From Clostridia bacterium (GTDB lineage: Bacteria; Bacillota; Clostridia; Lachnospirales; Lachnospiraceae): a stretch of 64,000 nt of DNA. The position numbers were made by a program, and so were the translations under genes. Positions 25,719 through 35,345 of this stretch are shown piece after piece. Location of the stretch: the NCBI GenBank assembly GCA_910574255.1, contig CAJTAK010000008.1:62001-126000 (forward strand). The letters are read 5' to 3'. The notes under the pieces are model-generated. The model did no database searches. It saw only the letters and a list, made by a program, of their open reading frames with translations, and was not told the DNA's origin. Each line of letters starts with the position of its first letter. Within the stretch, counting starts at the first letter, position 1.

Positions 25719-26759
25719 ATGCAAATAGATAAGAAACAGATGAATCAGAATTTTCCTCCATACATAATTGCTGAGATTGGTAATAATCATCAAGGTAGTT
25801 TGGATACTGCTTTGAGGATGGTTCAGATTGCGAAGGAGTATTGTAGAGTTAATGCCGTGAAATTTCAAAAGAGAGATAATGATAGTCTTTTTACAAAGGA
25901 GTTTGCGCAAAGACCATATACTGGTGCTGATAGCTTTGGTATGACCTATGGAGAACATAGGGTAGCGTTAGAACTCAGTAAATTGGATTTTTGTGCAATT
26001 CGTGATCTTTGTCGTGAACTAGATATTGACTTGATTGTTACTCCTTTCGATGTGAAAAGTGTGGATTTGTTGTATTCTATAGGAATTCGTAATTATAAAA
26101 TTGCATCCTCGGATATTGATAATATCCCTCTAATCGAATATGCAAGTAAAAAGGCAGATGCGTTAATTATTTCTACAGGATGTGCATCTCTTGAAGATGT
26201 AGATCAGGCTTATAAGGTGGCGATAAAGTATCAGCAAGATGTTGGGCTTTTACACTGCATCTGCAAGTATCCACCTGAAATACAAGAATACAACCTTAGA
26301 AGCATTTTGGTTTTACTAGAACGATATACGAATGTCGTGGTTGGCTATTCAGGGCATGATATTGGGATAGAGGCTTCTTTGATTGCACGTGCGTTGGGAG
26401 CTAATATTATTGAGAAACATTTTACCCTTAACAAGGACTTACCAGGAGGTGACCACAAAATTTCTCTGAATCCTAGCGAGATGAAGAATTTGGTCGAGTC
26501 ACTTCAGAAAATTGATTTTATGTTGGGAAAGAGCGAAAAGAGAAGATACGAATTTGAAGAAGCTGCGAAGATAAAGCTTGGAAAAAGTTTGTATGCTAGC
26601 CGAGATATCGTCAAGGGAACCGTACTTACAGCACAGGATATCAGTGTAAAAACCCCTGCGGGTCACATTTCTCCAGGTAGCATTGAGTCCCTTATTGGTC
26701 GCACTATTTTGAGCGATTTGAAAGCAGAAGAACCTTTTCGTTGGAAGGAGATAAAATAA
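25719..26759 (+). CDS. NeuB-like (nonulosonic acid synthase family) enzyme
   Basis: A 346-residue protein with the NeuB TIM barrel (YIIAEIGNNHQGSLDTALRM, VNAVKFQK, IVTPFD, YKIASSDI, LHCICKYPP, VVGYSGHD, IIEKHFTLNKDLPGGDHKISL) and a C-terminal SAF/antifreeze-like domain (about 285-346). Family members condense phosphoenolpyruvate with a sugar or amino-sugar aldehyde to a 2-keto-3-deoxy acid. The exact sugar is not evident. It opens the cluster; the stop is directly followed by the SDR start. No NeuA cytidylyltransferase is encoded nearby, unlike in sialic-type surface glycan loci. ATG at 25719 follows GGGGA. Confidence 0.85.
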   Translation: MQIDKKQMNQNFPPYIIAEIGNNHQGSLDTALRMVQIAKEYCRVNAVKFQKRDNDSLFTKEFAQRPYTGADSFGMTYGEHRVALELSKLDFCAIRDLCRELDIDLIVTPFDVKSVDLLYSIGIRNYKIASSDIDNIPLIEYASKKADALIISTGCASLEDVDQAYKVAIKYQQDVGLLHCICKYPPEIQEYNLRSILVLLERYTNVVVGYSGHDIGIEASLIARALGANIIEKHFTLNKDLPGGDHKISLNPSEMKNLVESLQKIDFMLGKSEKRRYEFEEAAKIKLGKSLYASRDIVKGTVLTAQDISVKTPAGHISPGSIESLIGRTILSDLKAEEPFRWKEIK

Positions 26760-27554
26760 ATGAGAGATTTGTTTAATTTAGATAATCAAGTTGTGATTAT
26801 TACTGGTGGTAACGGTCAGATTGGACAAGAATTTTCACGGATTCTTATAGAGTATGGAGCAAAAGTTGTTATTTTTGATTTGAAAATAAATCAAGAGTTT
26901 CTGGAAAAATATGATGATCTTTATTACTATAATGTGGATATTACAAAGCGAAAGCAGATTGAGGATGCTTTGGTGTGTGTAAAAGAGGAGGTTGGAATTC
27001 CTACTACTCTAATTAATAATGCAGCACTGGACTTTCCGCCTAACTCTACTGGCGATGTTACAGGTCCTTTTGAGAAAATATCTGAGGATACCTATGACAA
27101 GATAATGGAAGTAAATGTTAAAGGTATTTTTTTGTGTTGTCAGATTATTGGCTCTGAGATGGCAAGAAATGAATATGGAAGCATTGTAAATATGTGCTCT
27201 ATCTATGGTATGCTATCTCCTCATCCTGAAATCTATGACTATAAGAATGTCGATGGAGAAGAGTGGAATAAGCCTTGTTTATATTCAATTTCAAAAGCAG
27301 CACTACTGAATCTGTCCAAATACTTAGCGGTTTACTGGGCTAAAAAGAAAGTACGTGTAAATTGTCTGACACCTTCTGGTGTCTTTAATCATCAGGATTC
27401 AAGATTTTTGGAGAATTATAATAGAAGTATTCCAATTGGACGTATGGCGGATGTTAGTGAATTGGATGGAGCAATCATCTATCTTGTTTCAGATGCTTCC
27501 ACTTATTACACAGGCAATAACTTGATTGTTGATGGTGGCTGGACAGCGTGGTAA
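26760..27554 (+). CDS. Short-chain dehydrogenase/reductase
   Basis: A 264-residue classical SDR: N-terminal cofactor motif TGGNGQIG, NNAALDF strand, catalytic Ser and Tyr-x3-Lys (YSISKAALL), and the C-terminal NLIVDGGWTAW ending typical of sugar or gluconate-type oxidoreductases. Its start abuts the NeuB stop, so the two are translated together. It probably oxidises or reduces the cluster's sugar intermediate. Confidence 0.85.
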   Translation: MRDLFNLDNQVVIITGGNGQIGQEFSRILIEYGAKVVIFDLKINQEFLEKYDDLYYYNVDITKRKQIEDALVCVKEEVGIPTTLINNAALDFPPNSTGDVTGPFEKISEDTYDKIMEVNVKGIFLCCQIIGSEMARNEYGSIVNMCSIYGMLSPHPEIYDYKNVDGEEWNKPCLYSISKAALLNLSKYLAVYWAKKKVRVNCLTPSGVFNHQDSRFLENYNRSIPIGRMADVSELDGAIIYLVSDASTYYTGNNLIVDGGWTAW

Positions 27555-27604
27555 TTGGCATAGACTATATTGATGATAACTAAGAAATAAGGATGGAAAC
27601 TAAT

Positions 27605-28405
27605 ATGGTTAACGAAAATGTAATGAAAGAAGTAGCATATTCTTGCAGAACAAGGATTGTAAAGTTGGGAATGAAGGGGTGTTTTGTTGGTTCCGCACTT
27701 TCTTGTGTAGATGTGATTGTTTACTTATACTATTCAGGTCGGGTATCTGCGAATAACGAGAAAGGGTACTTCCTTTTGTCTAAAGGGCATGCTGTGCCGG
27801 CACAGTATGCGGTGTTGGAGAGTTTAGGGATTATTGATGGAGTTAGATTTGATAATTATAATACGGTAGAAGATAATTTGTATCTGCATCCTAATGCGAT
27901 GATACCAGGAATCAATATCCATAGCGGATCGTTGGGACACGGAATAGCCATTGCAGCGGGAATCGCTTTGGATTTGAAGATAATGGGCGATTCAAGACGT
28001 GTATATGTTATGGTCGGTGATGGAGAATTGAACGAAGGAACAAATTGGGAGTCTGTGTTGATGGCGAATGCTAAAAAATTATCTAATCTTTGTGTCATTA
28101 TAGATCGCAACCATTTTCAAGCAAATTTCCCTACTGAAGAACTTATTCCATTGGATTCTTTGGAAGAAAAATTTAAAAGTTTTGGTGCGAATGTCGTAAC
28201 CTTTGATGGTCATAATTTTGAAGAGATGGATGTGGCATTTAAAAAATCTTGCATAGGTAACCATTCATTAAATGTATTTATTGCGGACACTGTTCGGGGA
28301 AAAGGTATTCCATCCATCGAGGGTGATTGGGAACAGTGGTACATGGAATACGATGAAACTCAGTATGAGAAAATGATTCGTGAACTAGCAGAGAATAGAA
28401 GGTGA
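27605..28405 (+). CDS. Transketolase, N-terminal (TPP-binding) subunit
   Basis: A 266-residue protein equal to the first half of transketolase: LLSKGHAVPAQYAVL, SLGHGIAIAAGIAL, the TPP/Mg motif GDGELNEG, and IIDRNHFQ. Such half-size enzymes pair with a separately encoded C-terminal subunit, here the next gene, which overlaps its stop region. The complex would transfer a two-carbon ketol unit. ATG at 27605 fits the AAGGATGG site better than 27593. Confidence 0.85.
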   Translation: MVNENVMKEVAYSCRTRIVKLGMKGCFVGSALSCVDVIVYLYYSGRVSANNEKGYFLLSKGHAVPAQYAVLESLGIIDGVRFDNYNTVEDNLYLHPNAMIPGINIHSGSLGHGIAIAAGIALDLKIMGDSRRVYVMVGDGELNEGTNWESVLMANAKKLSNLCVIIDRNHFQANFPTEELIPLDSLEEKFKSFGANVVTFDGHNFEEMDVAFKKSCIGNHSLNVFIADTVRGKGIPSIEGDWEQWYMEYDETQYEKMIRELAENRR

Positions 28406-28410
28406 AAAGT

Positions 28411-29301
28411 ATGAATCGTTACGGAGATGTTCTAAAAGAATTGATTGCTAAAAATAATAAATATTTTGTGCTCACGGCAGAGAATATGGGACCAATTTAT
28501 TACATCATGGATGATATCAGGGAGAATTATCTGGATGTAGGAATTGCAGAGCAGACCATGGTAGGGATTGCCACTGGTCTGGCTCTCAGAGGTCGTGTAC
28601 CGGTGGTTCATGCCATGGCAAGTTTTCTGCTCATGAGAGCTTTCGAGTTTATTCGTACCGATATAGGATATGGGAAGTTAAATGTGAAGTTAGTGGGTAC
28701 AGCAGCAGGATTTCTATCAGAGAAAAACGGTGCAACCCATCAGTGTATTGAGGATATTGCTCTAATGCATTGCATTCCTGAAATGCATATATATGCTCCT
28801 GCAGATAACGATGACATGATAAAGATGGAGCGTATAATTATGGAAGAGGAAAATGCTTGTTACTTGAGGTACAATGACACCCAGACTGATTATGTTCATA
28901 AACCATTCTCGATAGGCAAGGCAGAGATTATCGGCAAAGGATTAGATTATACTGTTATCACATACGGAATCATGTTTTCTACAGCTATGAAGGTGAAGGA
29001 GATGCTGGAAGCGACTGGAAAGACAGTTACACTCTTAAATTTGAGAACTATTGTTCCGTGGGATGAACAAGGGATTATTGATTCCATTAAAGATGCGAGA
29101 TGCATAGTAGTTATTGAAGATCATCTGGCTTATGGAGGAGTAAGCACGATGTTAAGTGAACTTATGGTTCAGAAAGGAATTATTGGAGAATTTCGTGCAT
29201 TTAACCTTCATGGATATTTTAAACCGGCTTTCTTAGACAATATTCTGGCATATGAGAAGCTATCAGCAGAATTTATCTATAACAGTATTGTTAACTATTA
29301 A
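28411..29301 (+). CDS. Transketolase, C-terminal subunit
   Basis: A 296-residue partner of the upstream half: pyrimidine-binding domain with YLDVGIAEQTMVGIATGLALRG (catalytic Glu of the TPP proton relay), and the C-terminal domain GKAEIIGKGLDYTVITYG. Its start follows six bases after the stop of the N-terminal subunit (AGAAGGTG ribosome site). Together they make one TPP enzyme with a specialised donor or acceptor. Confidence 0.85.
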   Translation: MNRYGDVLKELIAKNNKYFVLTAENMGPIYYIMDDIRENYLDVGIAEQTMVGIATGLALRGRVPVVHAMASFLLMRAFEFIRTDIGYGKLNVKLVGTAAGFLSEKNGATHQCIEDIALMHCIPEMHIYAPADNDDMIKMERIIMEEENACYLRYNDTQTDYVHKPFSIGKAEIIGKGLDYTVITYGIMFSTAMKVKEMLEATGKTVTLLNLRTIVPWDEQGIIDSIKDARCIVVIEDHLAYGGVSTMLSELMVQKGIIGEFRAFNLHGYFKPAFLDNILAYEKLSAEFIYNSIVNY

Positions 29302-29317
29302 GGGGGAGTGAGCCATT

Positions 29318-30967
29318 ATGAGTGATTTTAATAAGCACTTTCTCGAAGAAGATGATGGAAATTTTGAAGTACTAGTTGAACAACTAGATTATGTTCATGA
29401 TTTATTATCTCAGAGAATGTCAAAGGGGTTTTCATATTTTGGGAAGCTGCAATTTGATGCAAAACTGCTAGAAAATTTTGAAAGTATTCCATTTTGTGGG
29501 CATAAGTCGGAGGTTGTAATGCGCGGTCTTGTCGATGCCTTAACAGGACAGTTGAGATGGAATTCGAGTTCTGTCTTACATAATATTAATCCTCCAGCAG
29601 CCATTGATTCCATGGCAGCAGCTTGCATCGCCAATATATATAACCCTAATCCTCTGTGGGATTTTGTAAGTTCTGGATCCCAAGAGATGGAAAAACAGAT
29701 TGTTCGTCAAATGAGTCGTTTAGTAGGTTGGAATGAGAAAGAAAGCGACGGTGTTTTTACATTTGGAGGAAAGGGGTGTCTTACTTATGCTGTAAAACTG
29801 GGATTAAACCGAGCTGTACCAGGAAATGCTCTTCATGGACTTACATCTGCTAGAAAAAAAGAACCTGTTGTCATTTCATCCGATGAGAGTCACTATTCCT
29901 TAGACACTGTTTGTTCGCTATTAGGAATTGGAACCGAGAATAGCATTCGAATTCCTACTGATGAGTATGGAACTATCAATATTTCTGAATTTGCAGCTGT
30001 ATATAATAGGTTGGTGGATGAGGGAAATCCAATTGCGGCGATTATTATTAATGGGGGTAATACTTTAAATAATAGCTCCGATGATTTAGAGAAAATGTTG
30101 CCCATTATTACATCGAGAGAGGCAGATTTAGGATATCGTCCATATATTCATTATGATATGGTTATAACTTGGGCATGGCTTTTTTTTCAATGCTATGATG
30201 ATGAAGAGAATGTGTTAAAAATTGAAACTGATGTCTTGACAAGAATTCGAAAGTTGTCTAATTTAGTTGCCACTTGCCGTTATGCGGATTCTGTGGGAAT
30301 TGACTTCCATAAAACTGGCTTTACACCATATATCTCAAGCCTGTTTTTAGTTCGTAATGGAGCGGAACTTCATTCTATCTTTAAATCTTCAATTAAACGA
30401 CTGGAACGAAGGGACTATGGAAACAATTTCCTTCAGCATCATACCATCGAGCATTCTAGAACCTCTGGATCAATATTTTCCGCATGGGCAGCATTACAGA
30501 GCATCGGAGTGAAAGGTTTCCAGTATTACATTGCAAATTTGATGACTGTTGCGGCAACTTTTCGAAGAGAATTGTGCAAGTACGGATTTGAATGTTTGAA
30601 CCCTTTTTCTATGGCATTTGCAGGCTCTTTTTTTCCGTCATACCGAGAGTTGGCATTTGCTCAGGTACAAACCATGAATTCTAACGAAGAAGTCAATAAT
30701 TATGTCTATCGATTGTTTGAGTTCTTTTGTAAAGGAGATCATGAATACAGTAAATATGTGCTAGGTTTTCTTCCACAGTGTGGTAAGAACCACTTAGGCA
30801 TGTCTATTAGCGGATTGCGTGTATTTCCTATGTCTTCTTCTATTACGCCTGAGAAAGCAGTGGAAATCAGCAAGAATCTTGGAATAATGAAAACTAGATT
30901 TGATGAAATCTATGAGTTCGGAAAAACTGAGACCATCGGGGCAAAACCCGTTCATGTACCCAAATAA
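29318..30967 (+). CDS. PLP-dependent group II decarboxylase-like protein
   Basis: A 549-residue member of the glutamate/aromatic amino acid decarboxylase fold: VFTFGGKGCLTYAVK (cofactor phosphate loop), SSDESHYSLDTVCSLLGIG, and the PLP lysine in ADSVGIDFHKTGFTPY. The usual D-x-A-x-G/W region reads HYDMVITWAW, so the active site departs from well-known decarboxylases and the reaction may be different. Substrate unknown; an amino acid is expected from the family. AAGGGGGAG precedes the ATG. Confidence 0.75.
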   Translation: MSDFNKHFLEEDDGNFEVLVEQLDYVHDLLSQRMSKGFSYFGKLQFDAKLLENFESIPFCGHKSEVVMRGLVDALTGQLRWNSSSVLHNINPPAAIDSMAAACIANIYNPNPLWDFVSSGSQEMEKQIVRQMSRLVGWNEKESDGVFTFGGKGCLTYAVKLGLNRAVPGNALHGLTSARKKEPVVISSDESHYSLDTVCSLLGIGTENSIRIPTDEYGTINISEFAAVYNRLVDEGNPIAAIIINGGNTLNNSSDDLEKMLPIITSREADLGYRPYIHYDMVITWAWLFFQCYDDEENVLKIETDVLTRIRKLSNLVATCRYADSVGIDFHKTGFTPYISSLFLVRNGAELHSIFKSSIKRLERRDYGNNFLQHHTIEHSRTSGSIFSAWAALQSIGVKGFQYYIANLMTVAATFRRELCKYGFECLNPFSMAFAGSFFPSYRELAFAQVQTMNSNEEVNNYVYRLFEFFCKGDHEYSKYVLGFLPQCGKNHLGMSISGLRVFPMSSSITPEKAVEISKNLGIMKTRFDEIYEFGKTETIGAKPVHVPK

Positions 30968-30976
30968 GGAGTAAGT

Positions 30977-31951
30977 GTGGAAAAAAAACAAATTGAAAAA
31001 AATATTTTCTTTTTTCGTACTTTATCTGAAGAAATGAAGAATCGAATACTTCTGACATGTGTTCGTAATGATGCGAGATATTATTGTTCGTCTTATAAAG
31101 GTAATGATGTGGAATCTGTGATTGGTCGTATATGGGAAGAAATGGAGAATCTTCGAAAAGTCAATATCCAAATTCACAGTGACTCCTTTATTGAGTCTTA
31201 TATCAATATTCGTGATTATGTGGAAAAGCAGTATCACGACATAGATTCCTTCTTCAGAGCAGAGTTCGTTAATTGCATACTTCGGATTCAAAATATATGT
31301 CCAATGTTGAATTATGCCTTTGATAGTTGGTACTATTCTTCAGAGAATGTTTCATCTCAACTGATTATTAAATTGGCTGAACTAAGTATTACTTATTTGT
31401 ATCGAATCGTGCCCCTAGAAAACATATCAAACGATATTTCTTGTGGGATAGGGGCATATGGAGTGATTAAGAGGACTTCGGATAGAACTGTGACGAAAAT
31501 TCCGATGAATTATGCAGCATTCTTGTTTGCTAATGAGGAGGAGTGGAAGAATTTTCAGATTTTAAAGAATTCTGAACTTTCGAAGAACATTCCGACTCCC
31601 ATTGCATTTGATATAAAGACGAAAGAGTTAGTTAGGGAATATATCTTTGGGATGACTGGGCATGAGTTGTTGGTGGTTAGACAGTTAGATGACATTAAAA
31701 TAAATTCCTTGCGGGAGATGTTTTTGTTGATTCAGTGTGCTCAAGTTACCAATGGAGTACGTTTGGATATACATCCAGCAAATTTCGTTTGGAACCAGGA
31801 AAAGTCTAAGTGGTTTCTTTTTGATCTTGGCTCAGTTCCCTATATCGGATTTGATTACTATCCAAAATCATTTGATGCATATTATGAAAAAGTATGGAAG
31901 GAGAGGCTCAAACGCATGGTTAAATATCCCATTCGATCGGTTGAGCTATAA
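30977..31951 (+). CDS. Kinase-fold (APH/protein-kinase-like) protein
   Basis: A 324-residue protein starting at GTG behind AAGGAG. The C-terminal half carries a kinase-like core: IGAYGVIKRTSDRTVTKIP (glycine loop and lysine), VREYIFG hinge, RLDIHPANFVW (catalytic loop with D and N) and LFDLGSVP (metal-binding D). The N-terminal 150 residues are helical and match no family I know. It probably phosphorylates a small molecule of the pathway, though a protein substrate is possible. Confidence 0.65.
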   Translation: MEKKQIEKNIFFFRTLSEEMKNRILLTCVRNDARYYCSSYKGNDVESVIGRIWEEMENLRKVNIQIHSDSFIESYINIRDYVEKQYHDIDSFFRAEFVNCILRIQNICPMLNYAFDSWYYSSENVSSQLIIKLAELSITYLYRIVPLENISNDISCGIGAYGVIKRTSDRTVTKIPMNYAAFLFANEEEWKNFQILKNSELSKNIPTPIAFDIKTKELVREYIFGMTGHELLVVRQLDDIKINSLREMFLLIQCAQVTNGVRLDIHPANFVWNQEKSKWFLFDLGSVPYIGFDYYPKSFDAYYEKVWKERLKRMVKYPIRSVEL

Positions 31952-31964
31952 GATGAGGTGACAG

Positions 31965-33233
31965 ATGAAAGACCTAATTATTAAAAGAAGATTCCTGCGT
32001 GAAATCGTAAATGACAATGCAACGAAGAAAGCTATTATGTCTCTGAAATTGCCAGAGAACTGTAAGTGTTTGGAACTAGGAGCAGGTATGGGATCCATAG
32101 CTTCTTTTATGGCATCTTTGTTTCAGAGAGGAGAAGTTCATGCCGTCGATTTGAATCCTCAAAACATTAAGCAGATTAATCAAAGATATCATGATTGTAC
32201 TAATCTAAAGACATATGTTTCTGATGTTCATACTCCCTGCTATGAGAAGGAACAATATGATTTGATACACGCTCGTTTTTTGTTTGAACATTTATCGGAT
32301 TGGGCGGATGTGGTCGCACACTTGTGTGAGGCTAATTTAAAACCTGAAGGTATTCTGTTTATGGAAGATGCAGTTTACCCTCAGCTATTTGGATATGTGG
32401 GCAGCGATGCTTATAAGCATGTAATGCTCACATATAGTACTGTAGTTAGCAACGATACCGGGAAGTGGAACTGTGCTATACAAACACCAAGCGTTATGGA
32501 AAGATGTGGTCTGACAGATATTCGATCTTTCGGTGAAATGCAGACCTTTTCTGGAAATACTATAGATTCTGAATACTGGAAGTGCTGCTTCATAGAAAAT
32601 AAGGAACAGTTGAGTGGTTTAGGTGTCACGGCAGAGGAACTGGAATCTGTCATTCGAGAACTTGATTGGGATGATAAGTGTTTTTCAGGACCTTTGGTCT
32701 TCCGATCATATGGTAAGAAAAAAAATAGTGAAAGACAGCAACGAAGGGATGTCAGGACTCCTATAAAAATGGTTTTGACAGATTGTGATGGTTGTTTGAC
32801 CGATGCGGGTATGTACTATTCTGAGAATGGAGATGAATTGAAAAAATTCAGCACTCGGGATGGAATGGGATTTGCATTGTTGCGAGAGCATGGGGTTTTG
32901 ACGGGAGTTATCACTGGTGAGAACGTGAAGCTGGTTGAACGAAGATCGGAAAAGATGAAACTAGATATCCTAGAGATGGGATGTAATAATAAGCTAGCGT
33001 TTATTAGGCATATCTGTGAAGAACGAAATATCCGCTTAGAGAATGTGGCATATATTGGAGATGATTTGAACGATGTTGAGGCACTATCCATGGTGGGATT
33101 GGGCTGTTGTCCTGCAGATGCAATAGAAGATGTAAAGGTTATAGCTGTCTATGTTGCTAAGGCAAAAGGTGGAGAAGGCGTTCTACGAGAAGTTGCGGAA
33201 TTAGTATTAAAAATAAATGATGCCAGTAACTGA
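31965..33233 (+). CDS. Fusion of a SAM methyltransferase and a KdsC-type HAD phosphatase
   Basis: A 422-residue two-domain enzyme. Residues about 25-190 are a class I methyltransferase (LELGAGMGSIASFMA for SAM binding, VHAVDLNPQNIKQI, YDLIHARFLFEHL). Residues about 262-420 match small HAD phosphatases that act on KDO-8-phosphate or acylneuraminate-9-phosphate (VLTDCDGCLTDAGMYYSENG with nucleophile Asp, VITGE, YIGDDLNDVEAL). The phosphatase fits removal of a phosphate after a NeuB-type condensation. The fusion of these two activities is uncommon. Confidence 0.75.
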   Translation: MKDLIIKRRFLREIVNDNATKKAIMSLKLPENCKCLELGAGMGSIASFMASLFQRGEVHAVDLNPQNIKQINQRYHDCTNLKTYVSDVHTPCYEKEQYDLIHARFLFEHLSDWADVVAHLCEANLKPEGILFMEDAVYPQLFGYVGSDAYKHVMLTYSTVVSNDTGKWNCAIQTPSVMERCGLTDIRSFGEMQTFSGNTIDSEYWKCCFIENKEQLSGLGVTAEELESVIRELDWDDKCFSGPLVFRSYGKKKNSERQQRRDVRTPIKMVLTDCDGCLTDAGMYYSENGDELKKFSTRDGMGFALLREHGVLTGVITGENVKLVERRSEKMKLDILEMGCNNKLAFIRHICEERNIRLENVAYIGDDLNDVEALSMVGLGCCPADAIEDVKVIAVYVAKAKGGEGVLREVAELVLKINDASN

Positions 33234-33281
33234 TGGATCGTTGTTCTATACTATGAAATTCAAGAAAGGGAGATAAAAGAA

Positions 33282-34349
33282 GTGTTTCAGGAATTGATAA
33301 AAGTCTATGAGGCATTGGGGGATGAAGAGTCAAGACAACTCTTTGATATTCGTTTGAAGTACGCAATCACAGGAGATAAGAAAGAATTATTGAATAAGGT
33401 ATATTCTTTGCACCAGTACAAATTTACAGATTTGTTCGAATATATTGCGGGGTTCCCAGATAATGTAAATATTATTATTTTTGGTGCTGGATTTTTAGGG
33501 CACTATGCTTATCGAGTGCTTAGAGATTACGGTTATGGGAAAAATATTATTGCTTATGGAGATAATGATATTGAGAAGCAAGGAACCATTATTGATGGTC
33601 TGCCGGTTTATTCTTCAGTAGAGATTTGTGAGAACTACAGGGATGCCATAGTGATTATTGCTTCATCTCGGTATGGATTAGACATTTATGGATCATTACT
33701 TCGTACTGGTGTACAACGAGAAAATCTGTACTATCCAAGATATAGAAGAATTATGGGTATGACGGGGATTCAATATTTTGATCTTCCTTATCTGGCAAAA
33801 AATCCAGAAGAAGTATACATTGATGGGGGAGCTTTTGATGGTAAGACATGTACTGATTTCATTGATTGGTATGGGACGGAATATAAACGAATTGTAGCTT
33901 TTGAGCCAAGTCGTTATTCAGCAATAACCTGTCAAAAAAGGATTCAAGATAATCATATTGAGAGAATTGAATTGATTCCGAAGGGACTGTATAGTGAAAA
34001 TACGATTCTGCGGTTTGCGCACAAGGCAGCAGGGTCTAAGGTGGTGAATGATGGAACGGATACTATCGAGGTGACTTCTATCGATAAGGTCTTAAATGGC
34101 GAGCGAGCAACTTTTATTAAGCTGGATGTTGAGGGATGTGAATTGGAAGCTTTGAAGGGTGCTCAGATGACTATTCAAAAATATAGACCCAAATTGGCAA
34201 TATGCATCTATCATAAGCCGGAGGATATCTATGAAATACCTTTATACATTCTAAGTCTTGTGCCGGAGTATAGGTTCTATATTCGCCATTACTCAAACGT
34301 TGAATCAGAGACAATTCTTTATGCTTTACTAGAAAACGTTTTAAAATAA
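33282..34349 (+). CDS. FkbM-family methyltransferase with N-terminal Rossmann-like domain
   Basis: A 355-residue protein starting at GTG. Residues about 60-140 look like a nucleotide-binding Rossmann strand set (VNIIIFGAGFLGHYAYRVL) as in CoA-/NAD-type helper domains of surface or natural-product loci. Residues about 170-340 are FkbM methyltransferase (EVYIDGGAFDGKTCTDF, VAFEPSRYSAI, TFIKLDVEGCELEALKGA), a family that O-methylates sugars and polyketides. It is the last gene of the cluster; GGGAG lies upstream. Confidence 0.8.
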   Translation: MFQELIKVYEALGDEESRQLFDIRLKYAITGDKKELLNKVYSLHQYKFTDLFEYIAGFPDNVNIIIFGAGFLGHYAYRVLRDYGYGKNIIAYGDNDIEKQGTIIDGLPVYSSVEICENYRDAIVIIASSRYGLDIYGSLLRTGVQRENLYYPRYRRIMGMTGIQYFDLPYLAKNPEEVYIDGGAFDGKTCTDFIDWYGTEYKRIVAFEPSRYSAITCQKRIQDNHIERIELIPKGLYSENTILRFAHKAAGSKVVNDGTDTIEVTSIDKVLNGERATFIKLDVEGCELEALKGAQMTIQKYRPKLAICIYHKPEDIYEIPLYILSLVPEYRFYIRHYSNVESETILYALLENVLK

Positions 34350-35345
34350 ATGTAAAAATATCAATACAGTCTACCAATTATATTATTTTCGTTGTATAAT
34401 AAGTTTGATGTACAAGGTCGCCCCCTTTCGTATATTTAGTGTGCAAACTTATTGTATGTTCAGAAAATACCTTGTGCGTCATTTTGGCTCGAAAAGTTGT
34501 AAAGGGGGTGTTATATTAAAAAGGATGTGATAAAGATATTAGAATTTGGTAAGTATATAGGTGATAAAGATACGGATAAATTTGAGAATGCTGTATTTAC
34601 AGCATTAAACAAAAGGAAAATAAAAAGAACTATAACTTTGGCATCCAAAGGTGTCTTAGTTCTCAGCGGATAAAATTTCGGAAAGCCTACAAAATCCGTA
34701 AATACGGGATTCTTAGCAATACATAGACTTGAAAGTTATATCTTTTTTGTGTTTTAAGGACGGCTTTTACAAATGATAAAAATGGAATGGAAAATAGTTA
34801 AGGTGAGAAAAGGGGCTGCGTAAGTAGTCCTTTTTTATGTTCCGCAATTCACAATTTCTTTTTCTGCACCATTTCCCTCACTCCTAAAAACAGTAACTTG
34901 CTTAAGAGCAGTTCTCTGCATTCGGATAAATAATAGGTAAATAGACATTCCATAACGTGAACTGAGTACGTTTAACTTGTTGATGTAGCAGTCAATGAGC
35001 AACCATGTGTTTTCCGACAGGCGGAGAGCCTCCAGTCTGTTGGAAGACACACTGGACTTTTGGTTTATTTTCTGATTTTGTTCATGACGCCGATCATCCG
35101 TTTGCCCATCAGCAGATATAATATAGAATTGGTTTCCATGTAAATTCCGCCTCTGTGGTGTCTTTGGAGAAAAAGGAAGAGAATAACAATGGTCTGTTGC
35201 TTGCATATTCAGTACAAACCATGCGGATATGCTCCTGTATGGCAAAGAAGCAGAAACCATAAGCAAGGGAAAGACCGCCAGTTATACGCATCTTCCTAAA
35301 TACCTATGACAGGGAAATTCCCCATGTATCTTTTCTATCGAATTC
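34350..35345. other. Largely non-coding stretch between cluster and TetR unit
   Basis: Contains one weak small ORF (34527-34673), a TATAAT near 34395, and an imperfect hairpin with T-run at about 34809-34838 (AAAAGG ... CCTTTT). The minus-strand frames at 34835-35291 look like decayed protein in two frames, possibly an element gene remnant, but I cannot name it. Otherwise nothing is supported. Confidence 0.35.
34527..34673 (+). CDS. Possible 48-residue protein
   Basis: A short frame from a GTG (34527) encodes a basic peptide (MIKILEFGKYIGDKDTDKF then LNKRKIKRTITLASKGVLVL). An AAAGGGGG stands six bases before an ATT at 34515 in the same frame, which could be a rare start. Composition is protein-like but the family is unknown. 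Too short to be sure. Confidence 0.3.
   Translation: MIKILEFGKYIGDKDTDKFENAVFTALNKRKIKRTITLASKGVLVLSG

Noticed and set aside
34835..35291. Minus-strand genes of 143 and 60 residues
   Set aside because: Protein-like stretches are divided between two frames with no ribosome site; at most a decayed remnant.
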